64,000 nucleotides of DNA from assembly GCA_011525745.1 (NCBI GenBank), contig WYBU01000089.1:1-64000 (forward strand), read 5' to 3'. Every line of letters starts with the position of its first letter. Position 1 is the first letter of the stretch. A program made the translations under genes and the position numbers. This stretch comes from Planctomycetaceae bacterium (GTDB lineage Bacteria; Planctomycetota; Phycisphaerae; UBA1845; UTPLA1). The notes below the pieces were generated by a model. That model saw only the letters and a program-made list of their open reading frames with translations, was not told where the DNA came from and did no database searches. Below are positions 7,715-15,914 of this stretch, piece after piece.

Positions 7715-7744
7715 GCGACACGGTCGGAATCTTTTGTGTACAAT
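7715..7744 (+). promoter_or_regulatory. Possible sigma-70-type promoter for the DUF1570 gene
   Basis: GCGACA (7715-7720), an 18-base spacer, then TACAAT (7739-7744) preceded by TGTG. It lies 29 bases before the ATG at 7773. The -10 is good and the -35 is weak. Confidence 0.35.
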
Positions 7745-7772
7745 GCACGCGATCACATTTTCGGGAGGCGCC

Positions 7773-8936
7773 ATGTCCAGGTTTCACCGATTGTCAGCCG
7801 CAAACCGGTTCCTCACGCTGCTTCTGCCGACGGGTCTGCTGACGGCGTTTACGCCGACGGCGCTGTCCCAGGACGACGCCTCGGAAAACCGTCCGACCGA
7901 GAAAGCGACCGACGCGAAGGGCGCGAAAAAGAAAGGCAAGGGCGACGGCCTGCCGGCCCGGAAGAAATCGGATGAAAAGCTGCTGAAATTCGCCGGCGAG
8001 GGCGGTCGGATTCATCACACCGATCATTACGCCATCGGTTACAACACCGAAGATCCGACGCTGCGTGCCTTCGTTCATCGCGTCGAAGCGACGTACAAGG
8101 CCGTGACGCGATTCGTCCAGAAAGTCGGCGTCGAGGTCAAGCCGCCGAAGGAGAAGCTCCAGATCCTGTTCTTCGAGGAATACGAGTCCTACTCGGCTTA
8201 TCGCCTGTTGACGACCGGGTCCGAAGGCTCGGAGTCGACGCCCGGTTTTTTCAGCCCCACGGACAACCGCTCGGCATTCTTCAACTATGCGAATGCATCG
8301 CACCTCAAGCAGCTTGAGCGGGAAATCGCCGAGGCCAGGCAGGAAATGCAGGGGGCGGCCAAGTTCGGCGCGCGGTTCGACACGCGCCGCTTGCAGGCGT
8401 TGGAGGGCAACCTCGCACGCGAAAAGGAACGAACCAACCGTACGGTCGTTCAGCACGAGGTGGCCCATCAGGTGTTGTTCAACCTCGGCCTTCACGCGCC
8501 GGTTGGCGAGCGCGATACCAATCCTCGCTGGTTTGTCGAGGGACTGGCCATGATGTTCGAAACGCCGCCCGGTCAGGGCGGCGCGGGACTGGGCGCGGTC
8601 AATCAGAACCGCCTGGCCGACTGGTTGGAACTGGAGAAAAGCGGCCAGCTCATTCCGTTGAAGCAACTCGTGTCGGACCCCAGCGTGATCATCCCTCCCG
8701 CGCGCACTGCCGGAGCGGCTTACGCGCAGGCCTGGTCGCTCGTGCACTATCTGCAACGCAACAAGGGCAAGCAGCTCGCGTCCTACATCGACGCCATCCG
8801 CAAGCGGACCGACAAGAAAACCTACACCGCCGACGAGGAGATCAAGGCTTTTGAAGAAGCCTTCGGGCCGCTCGATGCGAAATTCGAGGAGAAATACAAG
8901 TCGGCCATCAAACGGCTGCCGTTCAAGCCGGAGTGA
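7773..8936 (+). CDS. Exported DUF1570-type zincin metallopeptidase-like protein
   Basis: A 387-residue protein. A signal peptide (MSRFHRLSAANRFLTLLLP...) is followed by a lysine-rich linker and a domain with the zinc-peptidase signature HEVAH (about residues 228-232) and a downstream glutamate in WFVEGLAMMFE about 24-28 residues later. Both are typical of gluzincins and of the DUF1570 family common in Planctomycetes. TYKAVTRFVQKVGVEVKPP and QILFFEEYESY match the family's N-terminal half. Translation from 7773 is supported by GGGAGG at 7763-7768. It converges on threonine synthase and overlaps its 3' end by 14 bases. Expected to act outside the cytoplasmic membrane; the substrate is unknown. 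Confidence 0.8.
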   Translation: MSRFHRLSAANRFLTLLLPTGLLTAFTPTALSQDDASENRPTEKATDAKGAKKKGKGDGLPARKKSDEKLLKFAGEGGRIHHTDHYAIGYNTEDPTLRAFVHRVEATYKAVTRFVQKVGVEVKPPKEKLQILFFEEYESYSAYRLLTTGSEGSESTPGFFSPTDNRSAFFNYANASHLKQLEREIAEARQEMQGAAKFGARFDTRRLQALEGNLAREKERTNRTVVQHEVAHQVLFNLGLHAPVGERDTNPRWFVEGLAMMFETPPGQGGAGLGAVNQNRLADWLELEKSGQLIPLKQLVSDPSVIIPPARTAGAAYAQAWSLVHYLQRNKGKQLASYIDAIRKRTDKKTYTADEEIKAFEEAFGPLDAKFEEKYKSAIKRLPFKPE

Positions 8937-10107
8937 CGCAACGCAGCGCCTCGGCGTATTTCAGGCCGCTGCCGGTGTTGAAGAGCACGACGGTTTCCTC
9001 GCTTTGAATCCATCCATCGGCCGCCAGCTTCCGCAGCGCCGCCAGACATGCGCCGCCTTCGGGACATGCACAAATGCCCGTGGCCGCCGAGAGTTCCCGC
9101 GTCGCCGCCAGCATGTCGTCATCCGAGACGGCCAGCGCGGCACCGCCTGAAATACGCAGGTACTTGAGTATCACGAAATCGGCAAAGGGCTTCGGCACGC
9201 GCAGACCGGCCGCGGCGGTGTGCGCGTTTGGCGCCGGCTCGCAGTCGCCGCGACCCTGCGCGAACGCGCGCACGACGGGCGCACAACCTTCGGACTGAAC
9301 GGCGACGAATCGCGGCCTCGCGGGGCCGATCCAGCCGAGTTGTTCCAGCTCGTCAAACGCCTTGGCCATACCGATCAGGCCCGTGCCGCCGCCGGTCGGA
9401 TAGACGATTACGTCGGGCGGCCGCCAGCCGAGCTGCTCGGCCAGTTCGTAGCCGAGCGTCTTCTTGCCTTCGACACGGTACGGCTCCTTGAGCGTCGACA
9501 CATCGAACCAGCCCTCGCCGGCGGCGCGCTGCGCCACCAGCCGACCGCAATCACTGATGAGGCCATCGACGAGCGTCACGTTCGCGCCGAACAGCGCGCA
9601 CTCGAGGCGATTGGCGGCGGGGACGTCGCGCGGCATGAACACGTGCGCTTCGAGTCCCGCGGCCGCCGCATACGCCGCCAGCGCACCGCCGGCGTTGCCC
9701 GCCGATGGGACGGCGAGCTTCGTCGCGCCCAGTGCCGCGGCCATCGTTACGGCGGTGCTCATGCCGCGGGCCTTGAACGAGCCGGTCGGGTTGAGCGATT
9801 CGTCCTTGATCAGCAGCGTTCGCAGTCCTATCGATTCCGCGAGTCGAGGCGCCGGGATCAACGGCGTGTCTCCTTCTCCCAGCGAAACGGGCGCCGCGCC
9901 CGGCGGACAGGGCAGCAACTCGCGCCAGCGCCACAGGCCTCGAGGGCGAGCGGCGAAGGCGTCGCGGCTCAACACGGAACGCGCGGCGCGAACGTCGAAT
10001 TCGGCGCGCAGGGGCTTGCCGCATGTGCAGACATTGATCAGCCGCTCCGCCGGCTGCCGCGCACCGCAGGACCAGCAGGAAAGATGCGTCAGGAAGGAAT
10101 CGGACAC
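8923..10107 (-). CDS. thrC: Threonine synthase
   Basis: A 394-residue PLP-dependent enzyme converting O-phosphohomoserine to threonine. The PLP lysine is Lys112 in NPTGSFKARG; the phosphate-binding loop is PTGGGTGLIGM and the serine-type C-terminal cofactor contact lies near FNTGSGLKY. An N-terminal zinc-ribbon-like segment with Cys11, Cys14, Cys27 and Cys29 is present, as in the class of threonine synthases that start with a rubredoxin-like knuckle. The alternative, cysteate synthase or another fold-type II PLP enzyme, is less likely given this layout. It is not next to other threonine genes. The start at 10107 puts the zinc ribbon at the N-terminus. Confidence 0.88.
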   Translation of the reverse strand: MSDSFLTHLSCWSCGARQPAERLINVCTCGKPLRAEFDVRAARSVLSRDAFAARPRGLWRWRELLPCPPGAAPVSLGEGDTPLIPAPRLAESIGLRTLLIKDESLNPTGSFKARGMSTAVTMAAALGATKLAVPSAGNAGGALAAYAAAAGLEAHVFMPRDVPAANRLECALFGANVTLVDGLISDCGRLVAQRAAGEGWFDVSTLKEPYRVEGKKTLGYELAEQLGWRPPDVIVYPTGGGTGLIGMAKAFDELEQLGWIGPARPRFVAVQSEGCAPVVRAFAQGRGDCEPAPNAHTAAAGLRVPKPFADFVILKYLRISGGAALAVSDDDMLAATRELSAATGICACPEGGACLAALRKLAADGWIQSEETVVLFNTGSGLKYAEALRCVTPA

Positions 10108-10445
10108 GAGGGGGGAGTGTCGGGGAGGGACGCGTTGCGATCAAGGGCGGATGCGACGTGCGCATTGGCGCGGAAGCAGAGAAAGAGTCAGAGTAAGATT
10201 AGGAAGAGGATCGAGAGCAAGATTAAGAGTAAGAGCAGGACTCTGCTCAAGTGAGTTATCGCTATGGAGTATCTTAATCCTAATCTTTATCCTGCTCTTG
10301 CTCTTGTTCCTAATCTTAATCTTACTCTTAATCTTGCTCTCCGCTGAGTTCAGCGTCACCGACAAGCGCATGCACGCCTGCTGCCCAATGTGGTCTCCCG
10401 GCGGCCACTCCACAAATTCCCTCCCCTCGATTAAAACCCCCGTTC
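10108..10445. other. Intergenic region dominated by a GA/CT-rich inverted repeat
   Basis: This 338-base gap contains no gene. About half is low-complexity purine-rich then pyrimidine-rich sequence. Promoters for the two divergent genes must lie here but none is obvious. Confidence 0.5.
10183..10340. repeat. Purine-rich degenerate hexamer array forming a long inverted repeat
   Basis: The left half is built from AAGATT, AAGAGT, AAGAGC and GAGCAG type hexamers on the plus strand; the right half carries the complementary pyrimidine version. A perfect 21-base arm at 10214-10234 pairs with 10320-10340, separated by 85 bases that themselves contain further partial complements. A similar, shorter arrangement lies at 15812-15913. 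Confidence 0.75.
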
Positions 10446-12416
10446 ATGCTCGTCACGGACGACGTCTATCTCCGCAACATGGCGGCCCTTTGGCGCGTCG
10501 ATCCGCGTCTGGCCTACGCGATCGACCAACTGCCCATCGATGCGTCCGTGAGGATGGAACCAAGCCGCGCCGGCCCCCCCACTGCTCTTGTCGATTTACC
10601 CGATGGCCGGCGGCACTACCTCCATAGCCGCTACGATCCGTCGGCCGAAGCCGACCAGTTCTGCCGCACGCAGACCGATGGCGATTCGCAGGCGCTGGTC
10701 GCCGTGCTATGCGGCCTGGGGCTGGGTCATCACGTCGCACCGCTGCTGGCGCAGCTCGGCGGCGACGGCGTGGTCATCGTGGTGGAGCCGGACCTGATGA
10801 CGATCAAGTCCGCGCTGTCATGCCACGATTTCTCTTCCACCATTGCGGGCAGGCGCCTGGTCTTCCTGACCAGCGAAGACAAGGCGGAATTGCATGCCCG
10901 GCTCGATCCTCACGCGGCCATCATGATGCTCGGTACGCGCTTCGTCGCGCCGCCGGCGATGCGAGTGCTGAACGTCGAATTTCAGCAGCGCGTGCGAAGC
11001 CTGCTCACGGAGTACGCGGCGTACTCGAAAATGTCGCTCGTGACGCTCGTGGCCAACGCGCGCATCACGTGTGCCAACATCGCCAACAATCTGCCGTTCT
11101 ACGTGGCCACGCCGCCGATCGACGGGCTGCGCGGGCGCTTCGCGGGTCGGCCGGCCGTCGTGGTCGCGGCCGGTCCGTCGCTGGGGCGAAACGTCGATCA
11201 GTTGCGCGCCGCGCGTGATCGCGTCGTGATCATCGCGGTGCAGACGACGCTCAAGCCGCTGCTGGCCCGCGGCATCACGCCCGATTTCGTCACGTCGCTG
11301 GATTTCAGCGATCTGTCGCGGCGGTTCTTCGAGAACGTGGCGGCCGACGGCGTATTCCTCGTTGCCGAACCGAAGGCGTCGTGGCAGGTCATCGACGCAT
11401 TTCTAGGCGGCCCGCCCGGAATTCGCGGTCGGCCGGCGCGGCGGCTGTCGCTGCTGGACAACGTATTTGCACGGCGCTGCCTGGGCGACGAGTTGGCGGC
11501 GCGCGGCGGGTTGCGCGCAGGATCGACGGTGGCCCACCTGGCGTTTTACCTGGCAGAGTACCTGGGCTGCGATCCGATCATCCTGTTGGGGCAGGACCTC
11601 GGCTTTACCGGCGGCGTCTATTACACGCCGGGCGTGACAATTCACGACGCATGGCGTCCGGAATTGGGGCGGTTCGCCACGCTGGAAATGAAAGAGTGGG
11701 AGCGCATCGCGCGGATGCGGCCCATCCTGCGCCGCGCGACGGACGTGTTCGGCCGGCCAATTTACACCGACGAGCAGATGTCCACCTACTTGCAGCAGTT
11801 CGAGCGCGATTTCGCGGCCTGCGCCGCGCGCGTCATCGACGCGACCGAGGGCGGCGTGCGGAAGTCGAGCACGACCGTCATGCCGCTGGCCGACGCGCTG
11901 CATCAGTTCGCCTGCCGACCGATCGATCGTGAGGCGTCCGAGTTCGCCGCCGCCGCCCTGGATTCCGCGCGGCTGCCGGCCGCGGCCGCGGCGTTGCGCA
12001 AACGGCTGGCGGAGCTGGCCGAGTTTCGCGGACTGTGTGAACAGACGCGCGCTCTGCTGGCCGAAATGGAGAACCTGCTCGACCGGCCGGCGGAGTTCGA
12101 CCGCCGCATCGTTCGCGTCGATGAGCTGCGCGAGATGGTGTTCGCCCGAGGGATGATCTTTCAGATGGTCAGCGACGTGTCGCAACTGGCCGAGTTGCAG
12201 AAGTTCTCGGCCGATCGGCGGCTGGCCAGCGATCAGTCACGGGCCGCGGCGAGCGGAGAGATGTCCGCCGCGGATCGCGCGCGGCGGCAGCTTGCCCGCG
12301 ACCGGCGTTTTGTGGTTGCGTTGCTCGAAGGGTGTGCAGCGTTGCAGTCGATTCTTGAAAGCGCCGTGCAACGCACCGAGGCGCTGATGATGGAGTTGTC
12401 GTCGCGTGAAACGTGA
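10446..12416 (+). CDS. Maf-type (DUF115, MptE-like) motility-associated glycosyltransferase
   Basis: A 656-residue member of the motility accessory factor family, which in other bacteria adds nonulosonic acids to flagellin. The N-terminal part (LVAVLCGLGLGHHVAPLL, VVIVVEPD) is the usual Maf N-domain. The central DUF115 domain carries PAVVVAAGPSLGRNVDQL around residue 240, then FVTSLDFS, and LGCDPIILLGQDLGFTGG near residue 380, the best-conserved family segment. The C-terminus is helical and Ala/Arg-rich. A second ATG at 10479 is possible. The next gene, 224 bases on, has a nucleotide-sugar-type N-terminal domain, supporting a role in glycosylation. No flagellin gene is in the window. Confidence 0.82.
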   Translation: MLVTDDVYLRNMAALWRVDPRLAYAIDQLPIDASVRMEPSRAGPPTALVDLPDGRRHYLHSRYDPSAEADQFCRTQTDGDSQALVAVLCGLGLGHHVAPLLAQLGGDGVVIVVEPDLMTIKSALSCHDFSSTIAGRRLVFLTSEDKAELHARLDPHAAIMMLGTRFVAPPAMRVLNVEFQQRVRSLLTEYAAYSKMSLVTLVANARITCANIANNLPFYVATPPIDGLRGRFAGRPAVVVAAGPSLGRNVDQLRAARDRVVIIAVQTTLKPLLARGITPDFVTSLDFSDLSRRFFENVAADGVFLVAEPKASWQVIDAFLGGPPGIRGRPARRLSLLDNVFARRCLGDELAARGGLRAGSTVAHLAFYLAEYLGCDPIILLGQDLGFTGGVYYTPGVTIHDAWRPELGRFATLEMKEWERIARMRPILRRATDVFGRPIYTDEQMSTYLQQFERDFAACAARVIDATEGGVRKSSTTVMPLADALHQFACRPIDREASEFAAAALDSARLPAAAAALRKRLAELAEFRGLCEQTRALLAEMENLLDRPAEFDRRIVRVDELREMVFARGMIFQMVSDVSQLAELQKFSADRRLASDQSRAAASGEMSAADRARRQLARDRRFVVALLEGCAALQSILESAVQRTEALMMELSSRET

Positions 12417-12640
12417 GTGATTCCACCGCCGCGAAGCATCAGCGCGCGGCGTTCCGACCATCGCAGCGCCGGACTCACTCGAATGGAGGCGGCATGGCTG
12501 CACTCTCGAGCGGGCCGTCGCGCCGATTGTGAAACGAACGCCGAGCAGGAACTTCACCGCGGCGCGCGCGGTCGGCACGCAGCAACGGCGATGCTACTCG
12601 AGAGCGACGCTCGCATCGGGTCGCACGGAGTCAGAGCAGT

Positions 12641-14275
12641 ATGAAGCTCCCCATCATCATCCCCGCCGATCTGGAGCTTGCTCCGCCCGGTAGCCGATCG
12701 CGCCTCGCCGACATGTTGTGCGGCGAGCCGGTTCTGCGCCGGACCGTTCAACGCGCGCTGCTGTCGAAACGGGCCGGAGCGGTTGTCGTGCTCACGCCCG
12801 CCCCGCAGCGCGCCGCCGCCGCCGATCTGCTGAGCGGCTTGGCCGTCGAAATCGCCGCACACGATTGCTCCGCGCCGCCTTACGCGGCGCTCGTCCGCGC
12901 GGGCCGCGCGTGGGGGCTTGACGGTTGGCGCGGCGGCATCGGCGGGCTGTGCGTCTTCGACGAAGACGCCAACATGCCGGCGTTGGCCGAATGGGTTGCA
13001 CAGTCGAACGCCGACGCGGTCGCCGTGGTTCCCGCGCATGCCGCGGTCGTTGCGCCCGATCTGATCGACGGCGCCATTGCGCACTACGAGCGCGTTGCCG
13101 ATATCTTCGGCATGGTTTTCACACCTGCCCCGCCCGGTTTGGCGCCCGCCGTTTTTTCTCGCGAATTCATTGCCGACATGGCCCCCACCGGTCAGCCGCC
13201 GGGATCGGTACTGGCCTACCGGCCGTCGCATCCGGCCGTCGACATGACCGGCCGCGATGCCTGCTTCCGGCCCGGCGCGGTCGTTCTCGAGACGCCCGGC
13301 CGGCTGCTGACGGATACGGTACGGTCGTTTCGGCGCGTGGAGCGAATGCTTACCGCCGGCGCGGCGGACTGGAACCCGGAGCAGATCGCGCGCCGTTTGC
13401 GCGATCACGAATTCGACGCTCCCGCGGATGGCCCCGATGAAATCGAGATCGAGCTGACGACGTCGGACAGCCATACGAGCGATTCGATCCTGCGCCCGCG
13501 CGGCGGTGTGGTACCGCAACGCGGGCCGATGACGCGGGACACGATGGAGCGCATCGTCGAAGCGCTGCGCGAAATGGGCGAAGTACGAGTCCTGCTGGGC
13601 GGATTCGGCGAGCCGCTGGAACATCCGCAAGCCGTCGATGCGTTACGCCTGTTTCGGGAGGCCGGCCGGTGGCCAATCGCGCTGCGCACGCGCGGCCTTG
13701 CGGGCGACGATGCCGTGGATGCGACGCTGTTCGAGCTGCCGGTCGACGTGCTCAACGTGATGATCGACGCCGCAACGCCGCAGACGTATCGCACCGTTCA
13801 CGGCATTGACGGTTTCGAGCGTGTGATGGCGCGCGTCGAACGCTGGATGTTGTGGCGCGTGCAGCGCGGGCAGGTGCGCCCGTTGATTGTTCCGGAGCTG
13901 TGCAAATCGACGCACACGCTCGCGGACATGGAGCCGTTCTTCGATCATTGGTTCGCGCGGTTGGGCTGGTGCTCGATCACGGGCTACAGCCATTGTGCAG
14001 GGCAGCGTGCCGATCATGCGGTCATGCAGATGTGCCCGCCGAGGCGTTTGCCCTGCCGTCGGCTGTGGACGAGGATGATGATCCTCGCCGACGGATGCGT
14101 CGTGGCGTGCGATCAGGATTTCGCGGCCAGGGCCGTACTTGGCAATGTGAACGAAACGCCGCTGCGGGACATCTGGTGCGGCGGCGCGCCGGCGTCGCTG
14201 CGCAGCGCGCATGCGGCCGGCGCATACGACGTACACCCGCTTTGTCCGCGCTGCGACGAGTGGCATCGACCGTAG
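12641..14275 (+). CDS. SpsF-like nucleotidyltransferase domain fused to a cysteine-less radical-SAM/SPASM protein
   Basis: A 544-residue protein. Residues 1-230 look like a cytidylyl/nucleotidyltransferase (SpsF-like) domain: LPIIIPADLELAPPGSRSRLA and EPVLRRTVQRAL. Residues about 265-460 follow the radical-SAM barrel pattern (EIEIELTT, GPMTRDTMERIVEAL, LLGGFGEPLEHPQ, LNVMIDAATPQTYRTVHG). However, the place where the CxxxCxxC cluster belongs reads LTTSDSHTSDSI, without cysteine. The C-terminal SPASM-type segment keeps its cysteines (CPPRRLPCRRLW, ADGCVVACDQDF, CPRCDEW). It may bind an auxiliary cluster but should not cleave SAM in the normal way. GGAG precedes the ATG by 10 bases. It probably works with the upstream Maf protein. 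Confidence 0.72.
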   Translation: MKLPIIIPADLELAPPGSRSRLADMLCGEPVLRRTVQRALLSKRAGAVVVLTPAPQRAAAADLLSGLAVEIAAHDCSAPPYAALVRAGRAWGLDGWRGGIGGLCVFDEDANMPALAEWVAQSNADAVAVVPAHAAVVAPDLIDGAIAHYERVADIFGMVFTPAPPGLAPAVFSREFIADMAPTGQPPGSVLAYRPSHPAVDMTGRDACFRPGAVVLETPGRLLTDTVRSFRRVERMLTAGAADWNPEQIARRLRDHEFDAPADGPDEIEIELTTSDSHTSDSILRPRGGVVPQRGPMTRDTMERIVEALREMGEVRVLLGGFGEPLEHPQAVDALRLFREAGRWPIALRTRGLAGDDAVDATLFELPVDVLNVMIDAATPQTYRTVHGIDGFERVMARVERWMLWRVQRGQVRPLIVPELCKSTHTLADMEPFFDHWFARLGWCSITGYSHCAGQRADHAVMQMCPPRRLPCRRLWTRMMILADGCVVACDQDFAARAVLGNVNETPLRDIWCGGAPASLRSAHAAGAYDVHPLCPRCDEWHRP

Positions 14276-14492
14276 CAATGCGTGGCCGCAGAGAACCGAA
14301 CCGCGACCGTAAGGGAGCGGCCAGGAACGGATTGAAGGCGTAGGCACGACCGCCAGTCGGAAAGGCATACGATGGAATGGGCGGCCGGCGTACTTGTTGG
14401 GCAGTCACCCGCCGCTTCCTCACGGTCGCAATTCGGATAACAAAGCAACCTCCCTCGCGGCCGCGGTTCGGATAGCGCTACCAGACCGTTCG
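14276..14492. repeat. Cluster of three copies of a CCGCGACCGTnAGGGAGCGG-type repeat
   Basis: One plus-strand copy is at 14299-14320 (AACCGCGACCGTAAGGGAGC...). An inverted, diverged copy is at 14412-14436, and a second inverted partial copy at about 14449-14471. The plus-strand copy matches 29694-29715 at 21 of 22 bases. No gene lies between the two convergent genes here. Confidence 0.7.
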
Positions 14493-15623
14493 CTACCCGC
14501 CGAAGGAAATTCGATACACCCTCCCGCCCGCGTCGTCGCTGACCAGCAATGCGCCATCGGCGGTTACCAGCAGGCCCGCCGGCCGGCCGCTCGCCGTTCC
14601 GTCCGGCCGCAGCCAGCCGGTGGCGAAATCGACCGCCGGTCCGACCGCCGTGCCGTTCTCGATGGGCACGCGCATCACGCTGTAGCCGACGGGCGTGCTG
14701 CGATTCCACGAGCCGTGCAGCGCGACGAACAGATCACCGCGATACTCCGGCGGGAAAGCGGTTGCGTCGTAGAAGGCGATGCCCAGCGGCGCCATGTGCG
14801 CCTGCATCCTCACGACCGGCGGCTCGACGCCGTCGCAGGCCGACGGCCCACCGAATTCCGGATCGACAATGTCGCCTGAATGACAGCGCGGCCAGCCGTA
14901 ATCGGCGCCGTCGGACAGCACGTAGATCGTCTCGGGCGGCAGATCGTCGCCCATCAGATCGCGGCCATTGTTGCTGGCCCACATCCGGCCGGTCGTCGGC
15001 TCGACGGCCAGTCCCACGGCGTTTCGCAGGCCGCGAGAAAAGACGCGACCGCTGCCGCCTTCCGAGTCGTACACGCTGACCGCCGCGCGGCGAGGATCGC
15101 TCTCGATGCATACGTTGCAGCTTGAACCGACGGACACGTAAAGCAGCCCGTCCGAGCCGAAACAGACGGTTCGCGTCGAGTGTCCGCCCGCGGGCAGATC
15201 GGGAATGATCACCGTGCGATCGGAGATCGAAAGATCGTCCGCCAGGTCGACGCGCGTGACGCGCGTGGTTTCGCCGACGTAGAGCCGGCCTTGGTGACAT
15301 GCGACAGAGCTTGGCGCGATCAGGCCGTCGAGCACGGGCACCACCGCATCGGCCCGGCCGTCGCCGTCGGCGTCGGGCAGCGCGATGATGCGGGATGCCC
15401 CGCGCTCGGCGACGAGCACGACGCCCCTTTGCCCCAGCGCCATGAAGCGCGGATTCGACAGGCCGGTTGCGAACTCGTCGATCGTAAAGCCCGACGGCAG
15501 CATGATGCCGTCGGCGTCAGGCACGATCGGCGCGGGGCCGAAGGGCAGTTGACACCCGACCAGGGCGAAGGCGGCCAGCCATAAGCCGAGATCGCGCGGG
15601 ACAGGCGAGTTGCGTGTTTTCAT
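14493..15623 (-). CDS. Lipoprotein beta-propeller, PQQ-dependent sugar (sorbosone) dehydrogenase-like
   Basis: The 376-residue protein begins with a lipoprotein signal (LWLAAFALVGC, predicted lipidated Cys24), so it should be anchored outside the cytoplasm. The rest is a six-bladed-type propeller of the glucose/sorbosone dehydrogenase family: FTIDEFATGLSNPRFMAL at the start, DADGDGRAD, GLLYVSVGSSCNVC, GLRNAVGLAVEPTTGRMWASNNGRD, and GDLFVALHGSWNRSTPVGY. These proteins oxidise sugars using PQQ or only keep the fold. The conserved SWNR and NGRD segments are present, but cofactor residues cannot be assigned by eye. No PQQ synthesis genes are nearby. Confidence 0.8.
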   Translation of the reverse strand: MKTRNSPVPRDLGLWLAAFALVGCQLPFGPAPIVPDADGIMLPSGFTIDEFATGLSNPRFMALGQRGVVLVAERGASRIIALPDADGDGRADAVVPVLDGLIAPSSVACHQGRLYVGETTRVTRVDLADDLSISDRTVIIPDLPAGGHSTRTVCFGSDGLLYVSVGSSCNVCIESDPRRAAVSVYDSEGGSGRVFSRGLRNAVGLAVEPTTGRMWASNNGRDLMGDDLPPETIYVLSDGADYGWPRCHSGDIVDPEFGGPSACDGVEPPVVRMQAHMAPLGIAFYDATAFPPEYRGDLFVALHGSWNRSTPVGYSVMRVPIENGTAVGPAVDFATGWLRPDGTASGRPAGLLVTADGALLVSDDAGGRVYRISFGG

Positions 15624-15811
15624 GGCGTATTTCCGTTGGCTTGCGCGGCGTTTTTCGCCGCGGTGTTTGCCGGGCGAGGCGGGATCGAGGTTCGGTGCTT
15701 CAGGCCCGAGTGCTCAAGATTGTATGCCCGCCGATGGGCTGAAGGCACTGGCGACCTTTTCGACGCCGCAAGACGTCTACGGACCGTGCTGCCGACCTCG
15801 GGCGAAAGCGA

Positions 15812-15913
15812 GAGAAAGAGTATGATTAAAATCAGGAATATGACTTAGAGCAGGAGCAAGGGAAGGAGAAGGTCGGCCCAGCCGTAATCGTGATACTATT
15901 CATACTCTTTCTC
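15812..15913. repeat. Second GA-rich inverted repeat
   Basis: GAGAAAGAGTATGA (15812-15825) pairs perfectly with TCATACTCTTTCTC (15900-15913), with 74 bases between the arms. The interior contains GAGCAGGAGCAAGGGAAGG. The right arm ends one base before the stop codon of the acyl-CoA dehydrogenase gene. Layout and composition match the element at 10183-10340. Confidence 0.7.
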
Positions 15914-15914
15914 C

